In this document: positions 53,179 through 60,899 of the stretch, in pieces | How positions within the stretch are numbered: position 1 is the stretch's first letter | How the letters are laid out: every line of letters begins with the position of its first letter | Assembly (NCBI RefSeq): GCF_013299165.1 | Contig: NZ_JAAFKD010000012.1 | Span: 1-64,000 of the forward strand | Reading direction: 5' to 3' | From: Microcoleus sp. bin38.metabat.b11b12b14.051 | Lineage (GTDB): Bacteria > Cyanobacteriota > Cyanobacteriia > Cyanobacteriales > Microcoleaceae | Length of the DNA stretch: 64,000 bases | Notes under the pieces: generated by a model | What the model was told of the DNA's origin: nothing | Seen by the model: the letters and a program-made list of their open reading frames with translations, nothing else | The model's database searches: none | Position numbers and translations under genes: made by a program

Positions 53179-53685
53179 ATGAAGCGAGTTCGGTGGCTCA
53201 GCGGTTTGTTTCTCGCTGGGATGTTATGTGTGATGTTAGGGACTGTTGGCGCACAAGTGGCACAAGCCCAGCGCCCCATTCCTTTGGAAGACCTCCAATG
53301 TGTTAAGCGATCGGGTGATTGGGGTGCTGAGAAACGAGATATTTCTGTAGGCAGACAAATTTACACCACTGTTTTATACATTAACCCTGATACCGCTTTA
53401 ACTTGTAGGCTTCCAGGTGGCCCCGCTTCTCTCCGATTCGAGTTTGCGATTCCTGACACTTCGCAAGCCCCACCAGCACGAATAGATGTCTATGTAGATG
53501 GAAATCAAGTAGCTTCTCGCACTGGCGATAGAGGTAAAGTACATACAATGCTAGTAAATATTAGTAATGGCAAAAGTCTAGCAGTAGAAGTATTTTGTGC
53601 TAGAGCCACAAATTGCGGTAGTGGTAGATACTGGTTTATGAAAGCTCAAATTGAGCCGGGGGCATCCTCTCCAGGAGGTCGATAA
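53179..53685 (+). CDS. Exported protein, unknown
   Basis: The protein has 168 aa from the ATG at 53179; a TTG 15 bp upstream is possible. The signal peptide is LSGLFLAGMLCVMLGTVGAQ with probable cleavage after VAQA. The mature part has four cysteines (QCVKR, LTCRL, VFCARATNCG) and strand-rich sequence (LRFEFAIPDT; ARIDVYVDGNQVASRTG), so a small disulphide-bonded beta domain is likely. No family is recognised. The next gene starts 3 bp after its stop, so the two form an operon. Confidence 0.8.
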   Translation: MKRVRWLSGLFLAGMLCVMLGTVGAQVAQAQRPIPLEDLQCVKRSGDWGAEKRDISVGRQIYTTVLYINPDTALTCRLPGGPASLRFEFAIPDTSQAPPARIDVYVDGNQVASRTGDRGKVHTMLVNISNGKSLAVEVFCARATNCGSGRYWFMKAQIEPGASSPGGR

Positions 53686-53688
53686 ATT

Positions 53689-54468
53689 ATGAGTATCAGC
53701 CGCCGTCAATTTAATCGTATCATCATCTGGGGTGGCTCTTCTTTTGCTGCTTCCGCAACATCGGGCATTTTCTTCCCTAAACCTGCCGAAGCTTATTCCC
53801 TAGAATTTCCGATTAGTGCCTTATCAGCCGATCGCGTTTTCAGCGGTATTCAAAAATATTGTGGAGCACAGCCCATTCCCGGCGTTCTCTCACCAATCTT
53901 ACAAGGAAATAGTAATGTTAGCAATAAAATAGAATCAGCCGCCGCTAACGCTATTCGCACGGCAGACAAACAATTTGTAAATCGCAATTTTACCAGCAAA
54001 AGAACCGAATTAGCCGTAACTGGCAGCGGTTCTAAGAATGCGGCCGATACCAGTCGGCTGTGGGGGCGGCAAAGACAGGATAAAGTTGGCCCGAATGTCG
54101 GTTTTGGCTTCGTACAAAAATATGAAGATCAATACAGTGATTCCAAAATTTCTGGACCGACAATGTGCGCCATTGATAACGCCCAAAGAGTCTTAGCTGA
54201 TCAAAGATTAACACCGCCAGAAATCGCGGCTTCCCTATTACCAACTCGCTCAAGGTTGGATGATTTGAGTTCTTGGGGAGGTGATAGCGATGCGTCTGCT
54301 GGGAGAAATCCTGGTGCTGTTTTTGCTCAATATGACACAGCGGCGGGGACGGTGACTTCTCGCTACGATTTAGTTGAACCGGGGCCGAAAGGTTTTGGAC
54401 GTGTTGAGTATACTATTGAAGCTGAAAATCAGCCTCGGCGGGTGATTTTGGTGACTGTGAGGTTTTAA
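53689..54468 (+). CDS. Tat-exported protein, unknown
   Basis: The protein has 259 aa. The twin-arginine signal SRRQFNRIIIWGG (about 4-16) is followed by a hydrophobic core (SSFAASATSGIFF) and a cut after AEA. The mature protein (about 36-259) is soluble, with YCGAQPIPGVLSPIL and MCAIDNAQRVL cysteine pairs. Tat export implies it folds, or binds a cofactor, in the cytoplasm first. Three bases after the previous gene. Not recognised. Confidence 0.82.
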   Translation: MSISRRQFNRIIIWGGSSFAASATSGIFFPKPAEAYSLEFPISALSADRVFSGIQKYCGAQPIPGVLSPILQGNSNVSNKIESAAANAIRTADKQFVNRNFTSKRTELAVTGSGSKNAADTSRLWGRQRQDKVGPNVGFGFVQKYEDQYSDSKISGPTMCAIDNAQRVLADQRLTPPEIAASLLPTRSRLDDLSSWGGDSDASAGRNPGAVFAQYDTAAGTVTSRYDLVEPGPKGFGRVEYTIEAENQPRRVILVTVRF

Positions 54469-54493
54469 GGGAATTATCTCATCTCGAATCAAA

Positions 54494-54767
54494 TTCGGCG
54501 GTTGAAACCGCTACTACACAAACGAAGTCCGCCTTCGCGGACTGAAGAATTAAAGAGATTTTTAGTCCGCGCAGGCGGACTTTGTTTGTGGAGCATCGGA
54601 ATTACATTCGGTGGGGCTATTTTTGCAGGATTCGGCGGTTGAAACCGCTACTACACACACGAAATCCGCCTTCGCGGACTGAAGAATTAAAGAGATTTTT
54701 AGTCCGCGCAGGCGGACTTTGTTTGTGGAGCATCGGAATTACATTCGGTGGGGCTATTTTTGCAATT
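54494..54767. repeat. 137-bp tandem duplication including the end of the protease gene
   Basis: Two copies start at 54494 and 54631 (period 137). Each holds GCGGTTGAAACCGCTACTAC, a long GTCCGCCTTCGCGGAC-type hairpin and GGAGCATCGGAATTACATTC, and ends in TTTTTGCA. The second copy runs into the 3' end of the trypsin-TPR gene, so the first carries a duplicate of its last codons and trailer. Confidence 0.93.
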
Positions 54768-56253
54768 GACCAATCAAATCTAATGCTTTTTGAGCATCTG
54801 CACTCATCCCTTGAGCCCGAAACAAACGGGCGGCTTGCTGCAAATCCGCGATCGCCCCTGGCCTATCTCCCATTCTCACCAAGGTAATTCCTCGATTAGC
54901 ATAAGCCTTAGCATAGCTGGGATTGAGTTGAATTGCTTGGGTGTAATCAGCTAGGGCAGAGCGATCGTTATTGATGCGAAAAAGCGCTAATCCTCGGTTA
55001 AAATAAGTGTTAGCGCGACCTGGATTGATTTGCAGTGCTTGATTGAAATCGTCGATCGCCCCTTTTTGATCGCCCAAGTCCGAAAGCGCTACACCTCGGT
55101 TGTTGTAAGCCGCTGCAAAGTTTCGATCCTGACGGATGACTTGAGTATAATCTGCGATCGCCCCCGGTTTATCGCCCATAGCCGACAAAACCAGCCCCCG
55201 ATTGTAGTACGCATCGACATAACCTGCATTTAGGGCGATCGCCTTGCTATAATCAGCAATACTTCTGGGAATTTCCCTCAAATCAAAATACGCCAGTCCC
55301 CGATAAAAATAAGCTTCTACATAATCGGATTGAGTTTGAATCGCCTTGCTAAAATCGGCAACAGCCCCTGACGCATCTCCATTATCAAACCGAGTTAAAC
55401 CCCGAACGTAATAAGTCTTAGCATCTGGGGGATTGTTGAGTTTCAGAGGCGCATTAGCGGTGGGAGAGGAATTGATTAAAAGTGCCGATCGATTTAAACC
55501 AGCTTCCGATAGTTTAGCGATAAAAGTATTAATAGGAACCGCAGAATTAAATCCAGTTTTAGTGAGAGGCCCCTCAAACGATTGATCGTTAGTGACAAAA
55601 TCTAGTTCCCCTTCCCCATGAACTCCAATTACCCGTCCTTCCCCATCAAATATCGGCCCTCCACTCATTCCTTTTATAGTTACAGCAATGTAACGCAACG
55701 TATAACCGCGTCGATGAGCTGAAAGGCGACTGGTAACATATCCCGGTACAAACTCATAATTGCGCTTAGTTCCAGACTTATTTCCTAAGCGATCTGGATA
55801 GCCAAACACAAACATTGGTGTGCCAGCGCCCGCTTGTTGGGAATCACCTAAAGTCACGACAGGATAAGAATCTGTACTATTAAAAGTTACTACTGCTAAA
55901 TCCGGATCGTTGTTAATTTTTTGCAAGCGAACAAAACTGGTTACTTGATAATCTTTTCCTGTAGAAGTGCGAATCGTATAGGTAGGCTCGGTATTCTCAA
56001 CAACGTGATTAGCTGTCAGTACAGTATAAGTTGTACCTTGTTTAGAAATAATAAAACCAGAGCCACTCTTCACTAAATTTCGATTGGGAGATTGACCGTT
56101 AATTTGAACGCTGACCGAATTAGCTAATTCGGCAATTTCTTGCGGAGTTTTTGCTAAAACTGGTGCTTGTACAAAGATGACTATTCCTGCTAGTGTTACC
56201 GTTCCTGCTAGGATACTGGTGAGGGAATCAAACCGCGAATAATCCCTATTCAT
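54754..56253 (-). CDS. Trypsin-like serine protease with TPR domain
   Basis: The protein has 499 aa from the ATG at 56253 (MNRDYSRFDSLTS); an upstream frame lacks support. The signal/anchor is at about 12-30 (TSILAGTVTLAGIVIFVQAP). The catalytic triad of the S1/trypsin-like domain is H83 in TANHVVEN, D118 in NDPDLAVV and S197 in KGMSGGPIF. About six TPR units run from 290 to 490 (AKTYYVRGLTRFDNGDASGA and onward) and would bind a partner protein. It acts outside the cytoplasmic membrane, perhaps cleaving or regulating an envelope protein. A tandem ACATTTCGT motif lies 98 bp upstream. Confidence 0.92.
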   Translation of the reverse strand: MNRDYSRFDSLTSILAGTVTLAGIVIFVQAPVLAKTPQEIAELANSVSVQINGQSPNRNLVKSGSGFIISKQGTTYTVLTANHVVENTEPTYTIRTSTGKDYQVTSFVRLQKINNDPDLAVVTFNSTDSYPVVTLGDSQQAGAGTPMFVFGYPDRLGNKSGTKRNYEFVPGYVTSRLSAHRRGYTLRYIAVTIKGMSGGPIFDGEGRVIGVHGEGELDFVTNDQSFEGPLTKTGFNSAVPINTFIAKLSEAGLNRSALLINSSPTANAPLKLNNPPDAKTYYVRGLTRFDNGDASGAVADFSKAIQTQSDYVEAYFYRGLAYFDLREIPRSIADYSKAIALNAGYVDAYYNRGLVLSAMGDKPGAIADYTQVIRQDRNFAAAYNNRGVALSDLGDQKGAIDDFNQALQINPGRANTYFNRGLALFRINNDRSALADYTQAIQLNPSYAKAYANRGITLVRMGDRPGAIADLQQAARLFRAQGMSADAQKALDLIGQLQK

Positions 56254-56350
56254 AGGTAATTGCTGAAGAGTGAGATTTTTTATACTCCGAATAGTATATG
56301 CGAAATAAAATGACCTCAAACCAAATATGCTATGCGTTGCCAGATAATTA

Positions 56351-56375
56351 TGACATTTCGTACATTTCGTACATC
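56351..56375. promoter_or_regulatory. Tandem ACATTTCGT operator-like motif
   Basis: Two head-to-tail copies of the 9-mer ACATTTCGT plus ACAT, between the divergent trypsin-TPR and COP23 genes. It is identical over 25 bases to the site at 58823. Confidence 0.75.
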
Positions 56376-56498
56376 ATGCCTAATTGGTTGCAAATATATA
56401 GAACTGTGTGAGATAATTTATAGTAATTTTCGACAATCTCTGTTAAAGTAAGGCGCGGTATATCAATATTTGATGTTGTGAGGAATGCGAGCATTACC

Positions 56499-57038
56499 AT
56501 GAAGTACAAAATTTTGATAGGCTTAGTTGTCTCGACAATCACAAATATTATTATTTGTCAACCAAGCAATGCAGAAAACAGTAATTTCTTCTGCGGCATA
56601 CTCAACAAACAGCCTGTTACTTTAATGCGTACTGTGCGGGGTAACGTCGCGATGATTCGCTGGGTTTCTCACAACTATTTTCCGCCACCGTGGACTGCAC
56701 AAAGACGCTGCCAAGAAGTGGCTAGGAGATTTCAGCGAAACTATGATAACGGCAATCTAAAATATATCATACCTGGAAGGCTTAATGGAGAACCAGTGGT
56801 ATGTGCAGCTCTTAAAAAAAGCGATCGTTGTACAAATATAAATTTGTTATTCACCCTCAAGCAGGGAGCTAATGCTGACCAGACTTTGCAAAGATTAATG
56901 GATCGTGGCGCATTGGCGGCTGGATATGTTCTATCTGAAGATGGATCTGCTGCTGTTGATGTGGAGATATATTTAGATGAAGCAACGGTTGAGCCAAATG
57001 TTTCTCCTATCGAGAATGAAACAGACACAAAACCTTAA
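56499..57038 (+). CDS. COP23-family protein
   Basis: The protein has 179 aa from the ATG at 56499 (MKYKILIGLVVSTI); a GTG 21 bp upstream is possible. The signal peptide is ILIGLVVSTITNIIICQP. The COP23 domain follows: FFCGILNKQPVTLMRTVRGN, RWVSHNYFPPPWTAQRRCQE, and conserved cysteines in PVVCAALKKSDRC. COP23 (circadian oscillating protein) proteins are cyanobacterial membrane-associated proteins of unknown role. Convergent with the kinase gene; both probably end at hairpins near 57064-57126. Confidence 0.85.
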   Translation: MKYKILIGLVVSTITNIIICQPSNAENSNFFCGILNKQPVTLMRTVRGNVAMIRWVSHNYFPPPWTAQRRCQEVARRFQRNYDNGNLKYIIPGRLNGEPVVCAALKKSDRCTNINLLFTLKQGANADQTLQRLMDRGALAAGYVLSEDGSAAVDVEIYLDEATVEPNVSPIENETDTKP

Positions 57039-57063
57039 TTAAAGATTGAATGTCATATCTGTA

Positions 57064-57126
57064 GGGACACGGCACTGCCGTGTCCCTGCAAATTCCGATA
57101 GTAGGGAAACGGCACTGCCGTGTCCC
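57064..57126. terminator. Tandem hairpins between convergent genes
   Basis: Two 23-bp palindromic stems (GGGACACGGC/GCCGTGTCCC at 57064-57086; a GGGAAACGGC variant at 57104-57126) have a 40-bp period, in the gap between COP23 and the kinase. They probably end transcription from both sides. Confidence 0.6.
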
Positions 57127-57163
57127 TGCAAATTCCTCTTGCAATGGATGTAACAACCTTAAA

Positions 57164-58633
57164 TTATTTGCCGCCTTGAACTTCAACGGACTTAATCATT
57201 TTTTCAACAACTGGCAAAAACTCCTCATACTTCCCTGCTTCAGCCTGATAAGTAATCAAATAAGCGCGATCGTGTTTCAGAGTCCAAACCTGCAACTTTT
57301 TCAAATCTAGATCGCCTTGTTTTGTTGTATAAACAACTCTATGCCCGCTTTGCTCTGCCAGAGTAGATTCACGATCTTCAACTATTTTGGCATTTTTATC
57401 TAACTTTAATATTTCTTGTTTAGATGATTTAGTATAGTCATCGAGGGTCTTATTGCTACTACGTTCAACCATGACAGTTACCTGTTCTTGAAAGCGATCG
57501 CCATCTTTTTGTATAGGTGAAATAAATTTAACAACCTCTTGAGAAACAGCATTAGACAGTGCTTGTTTATCCCAATTTCCGGGATATTTCATCTTGAGTG
57601 AATTTTCCAAATTTTCATAACTCGTAAAACGATCGGCATCCTCCAATCCCATAATTTTTCTAATTTCTGGTGTAAATACGGCTGACACGCCAAATATGAC
57701 AGCCAAAATAATACCAACTAAACCTATTTTATGTTCTCGCGTCCAGGTACTCATTAATGTAAATAAGTTAGAAGGTGATGATAATAAAGTAGAAGCTGCC
57801 GGAGGGGGATTTGATGAAATTCTTAACTTGTTAACATCTTGCAACACTTCGGAGGCTAACTGGTAGCGCTTGTGGCAATCCGATCGCACCATTTTATCCA
57901 AGATTTTAGCAAAATCGTTGCTAACTTCTGCTTGATTGCGCCAAATAACTTCACCATCAGCATTTTTGGGTAACTGATTGGGAAATGTACCAGTCAGACA
58001 TTCAATACCAATCATTCCCACAGCATATATATCGCTACAAAAGTTAGGATCTCCTAATTTTTGTTCCGGCGGCATATAGCCATGTGTACCAATTGAAACA
58101 GTTGCCGGTCTTTGCCCGATAGAGTTAGCTACTTGAGTGCTAATCTGTTTGACAGCTCCAAAGTCAATCAAAACTATTCTACCGTCAGAACTGCGCCTCA
58201 TTAAATTAGAAGGTTTAATATCCCGATGGATGACTTTATGCTGCTGAATAAATACTAATGTTTCGATGATATCTTGCAAAATGGCAATAACTTCAAACTC
58301 GCGCAACCTGTTACCAGGGATAAGTTCTTTACTTAAATCTTTCCCTTCAATCAACTCTTGAACTAAATAAAATTCTTGATTTTCTTCAAAGTTATCCAAG
58401 AGTTCAGGAATTTGAGAATGAGTCCCTAGCTTGTGGAGGGTTTCTGTTTCTGTTTTAAATAAACGTCTCGCTACTTGTAAAGTATGCGGATCGTTGTGCG
58501 GTTTTAGTTGCTTGACTACACACCGAAGATTGCCCGATCGCTTTCGATCTTGGGCCAGGTAAGTTTGACCAAAGCTACCTTCTCCCAAGAGTTCTAGGAT
58601 ATAGTAACGTCCTGCAAGTGTATGTCCGATCAT
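57164..58633 (-). CDS. Serine/threonine protein kinase with transmembrane helix and PsbP-like C-terminus
   Basis: The protein has 489 aa. The kinase domain is at 1-270: Gly-rich loop GEGSFGQTY (17-25), VAIK-type Lys K41, HRDIK (136-140), DFG (157-159) and GYMPPEQ. A Pro/Ser linker and a transmembrane helix (about 303-322, IGLVGIILAVIFGVSAVF) follow. The outer domain (340-489; FTSYENLENSLKMKYPGNWD, ending MIKSVEVQGGK) resembles the MOG1/PsbP fold. It would sense a signal outside and phosphorylate inside. An ACATTTCGT tandem motif lies 190 bp upstream. Confidence 0.92.
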   Translation of the reverse strand: MIGHTLAGRYYILELLGEGSFGQTYLAQDRKRSGNLRCVVKQLKPHNDPHTLQVARRLFKTETETLHKLGTHSQIPELLDNFEENQEFYLVQELIEGKDLSKELIPGNRLREFEVIAILQDIIETLVFIQQHKVIHRDIKPSNLMRRSSDGRIVLIDFGAVKQISTQVANSIGQRPATVSIGTHGYMPPEQKLGDPNFCSDIYAVGMIGIECLTGTFPNQLPKNADGEVIWRNQAEVSNDFAKILDKMVRSDCHKRYQLASEVLQDVNKLRISSNPPPAASTLLSSPSNLFTLMSTWTREHKIGLVGIILAVIFGVSAVFTPEIRKIMGLEDADRFTSYENLENSLKMKYPGNWDKQALSNAVSQEVVKFISPIQKDGDRFQEQVTVMVERSSNKTLDDYTKSSKQEILKLDKNAKIVEDRESTLAEQSGHRVVYTTKQGDLDLKKLQVWTLKHDRAYLITYQAEAGKYEEFLPVVEKMIKSVEVQGGK

Positions 58634-58822
58634 GAGATTGATGTTGGGTAGCGGTATTTGGCAAACTGAATTATCGATCGGGATTTACGCACTACGAAGC
58701 TAGAAACCGAATTTCTTCACAGGCAAGTCTTCGATCGAAATAAGCTTTTGCATAAGTATAGGTGAAAAATAAATATCCGCAGCGTAGAAATGTAGGAGTT
58801 TTTCAGAGAATGGCGATTGTTA

Positions 58823-58847
58823 TGACATTTCGTACATTTCGTACATC
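58823..58847. promoter_or_regulatory. Tandem ACATTTCGT operator-like motif
   Basis: Identical over 25 bases to 56351-56375, with TAT preceding both; it lies upstream of the Ser/Thr kinase gene. Confidence 0.75.
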
Positions 58848-59329
58848 TTCGGTATTAAACTGGCGCACGTCTAATGTTGACAATCCTGTTTCTTTAAACT
58901 CTTGTGGGGTGGGCTTTGAGCAGCGCCCCAAGTAACAGGCTGTCCGGCCTGTTGCACAATAATAACTATTTTTTGTAAACCTAAGTCACACAAAAGATGC
59001 CTGTTCCATAATACGGGTACATAACTGTAGGGACGCAGCACTCCCTCCGCTACGCTTCGCCCAAAGCCGTGTCAACAATCGCCTAAAAGTCATGAGAAAT
59101 CTCGCTTTGACCCAAGCCTATAACCCCCGCGTATCCCCCTTATTAAGGGGGACTAAAGAGAAGATTCTTATCCCCCCCCTTAGCAAGGGGGGGTTAGGGG
59201 GGGTTAAGAGCCAAACCGCCAAACAGCAGTCTCTGAGTACGTTTTACCTGATTGTTAACACGGCTTTGATCGCTGCCGTGTCCATACTAGAAACTAGCCC
59301 GATCGCCCGTAAAGTCCGCCTACAAATAA
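58848..59329. repeat. Gene-free stretch with C-rich and hairpin repeats
   Basis: AACAGGC...GCCTGTT forms a hairpin near 58936-58958. A GCACTCCCTCCGCTACGCTT unit lies at 59038. A C-rich repeat pair (CCCCCCCTTAGCAAGGGGGG then TTAGGGGGGG) lies at 59165-59206. No gene is supported. Confidence 0.7.
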
Positions 59330-60109
59330 CTAAGCCAAAAACTGGAACTGAGAACCGTTTACTGCCAAAGCAAACGGACTCGCTTGTTCAAATGCACCCA
59401 CAAGTTCAAAGTTATCCGTGTTTAAAACAACCCCCACAATCTGTCCGTTTCTGGCGTTAAGAATCACCATATCGTTGATAATTCCGTCGTTGTCGTAAGC
59501 GATCAAATTGTCGTCTGCGAAGAGGAGGTCTAATTCTGTTAAACCATCTGTCAAACCGATGCGATCGCCATCGTCAAACCTAAAATCCGTAATGACATCG
59601 GCTCCATTCACTCCAAATTGTTCGTTGCTTCTGAGGACAAATACGTCAGCACCAAGGCCTCCGGTGAGTACGTCAATTCCGCGATCGCCCACCAAGAAAT
59701 CGTTGCCCTCATTGCCGTCTAAATCGTCGTCTCCTTGCCCTCCCCGCAAAATATCGTTCCCGGGCCCTCCAAAAATCAGGTCGTTTCCTGCGTCGCCCCT
59801 AACTACGTCATTGCCATCATTTCCATCCAGAGCATCGTTATCTTTGCCGCCGTAAATGATATCATTTCCGCCCCCACCGCCGATAACATCGTTGCCGTTA
59901 TTTCCCAACAGCCGTTCGTTGGAATCCGAGGAACCTGCTATAGTATCGTTGCCGTCTAGGCCCCAAACTCCCCAGGAAAAAGACGACAAATTTCCATCCT
60001 CTACGTCAATCTCATCTGATGTAGGGAATCCCAAAAGCCGTGGCCCACCGCCAGCAAATACAGGAAATCCAGTCAAATCGCTGATGAGATTGTTAATCGT
60101 CAAAGCCAT
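59330..60109 (-). CDS. RTX calcium-binding protein
   Basis: The protein has 259 aa from the ATG at 60109 (MALTINNLISDL); no signal peptide. About eight RTX nonapeptides (GNNGNDVIGGGGGNDIIYGG; GGPGNDILRGGQGDDDLDG) span 75-165. A C-terminal cap follows (DVFVLRSNEQFGVNGADVIT; DFRFDDGDRIGL), as in type I-secreted RTX proteins. It differs from the RTX protein at 15420 in both flanks. A MITE-like element begins 24 bp upstream of the start. Confidence 0.92.
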   Translation of the reverse strand: MALTINNLISDLTGFPVFAGGGPRLLGFPTSDEIDVEDGNLSSFSWGVWGLDGNDTIAGSSDSNERLLGNNGNDVIGGGGGNDIIYGGKDNDALDGNDGNDVVRGDAGNDLIFGGPGNDILRGGQGDDDLDGNEGNDFLVGDRGIDVLTGGLGADVFVLRSNEQFGVNGADVITDFRFDDGDRIGLTDGLTELDLLFADDNLIAYDNDGIINDMVILNARNGQIVGVVLNTDNFELVGAFEQASPFALAVNGSQFQFLA

Positions 60110-60133
60110 AGGTATATCCTTTTTCAAGTGCTA

Positions 60134-60284
60134 CTATAGCAATCCTAAATCATTATCGAGTCCGTTCATCAGTGTAATTCTTGTAGGGGCAACCCCCCGT
60201 GGTTGCCCTCTTTAGTTGACGCTGGGGGTAGGCACGGGGGCACTACCCCTACAAATATGTACAAATCATTTAGGATTGCTATAG
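60134..60284. mobile_element. MITE-like element with 21-bp terminal inverted repeats
   Basis: TIRs CTATAGCAATCCTAAATC... (60134-60154) and the inverse (60264-60284) match at 20 of 21 bases. They are bordered by TA dinucleotides, as in IS630/Tc1-type MITEs. The 109-bp interior (with GGCACGGGGGCACTACCCCT) encodes nothing. Confidence 0.8.
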
Positions 60285-60899
60285 CTCTATTATAGATTTT
60301 AATTATTCTTTTGCCAAATACCGAGAAAATTGAGATGATCCCTCATCTTTATTTGCTAGATTACAGATTCACAACCTGCTTGCTAATTCGCAATTGGCAA
60401 TTCCCACGGCTTTACCTAATTCAAGCTAAAGCTGCTATGTATCTAGCCTCTGACTTAAATAGTATTAATCGCTCGTTCCGCCGCCAAAAATGGATACAAG
60501 CCCCAGAATTAAGTCGTCGATATCCCAAAATTTGAAACGCTAGTTCAATCTCCCAGATTCATCTGCACCAGTCAACCTAAAATCTCAAACCTAAAATCTA
60601 AAATCTAAAATCTAAAATCTAGAATCTAAAATCGACTGATACTATCCGCTACGGCTTACCGCTTATAATGGGTGTTACCCACCAGGTGGTAAAAACGTTA
60701 ATATCACCTATAACGTCGAGACTCAGAGGTTGTTTGTGAAGAAAAGTAAAACTCTCGCGCGCCGATCGCCCGAGAAAACACTCAGTTTCTGATACCCATA
60801 CACAAACTTTACAAACAGGCTCTAAGTTCTTGAAAAAGCAATAAATCGCCGATCGCTCGCATTATTTAACAAAATCCACTGCTTTCAGGTGTTTTACTC
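60285..60899. repeat. Gene-free stretch with AATCTAA heptamers
   Basis: 60586-60634 carries about six CTAAAAT heptamers. 60673-60693 (TTACCCACCAGGTGGTAA) is a bulged palindrome 207 bp before the GAF gene. A frame at 60311-60535 is not recognised. The gap must contain the GAF gene promoter. Confidence 0.7.

Noticed and set aside
56351-56375. NtcA or LexA box within the ACATTTCGT motif
   Set aside because: The GTAC half-sites are 5 bp apart, whereas the LexA box needs 4 and NtcA (GTA-N8-TAC) would need one more base; the direct-repeat layout explains the sequence better.
60311-60535. 74-codon frame upstream of the GAF gene
   Set aside because: No recognisable domain and no start context; may be a decayed remnant but not supported.
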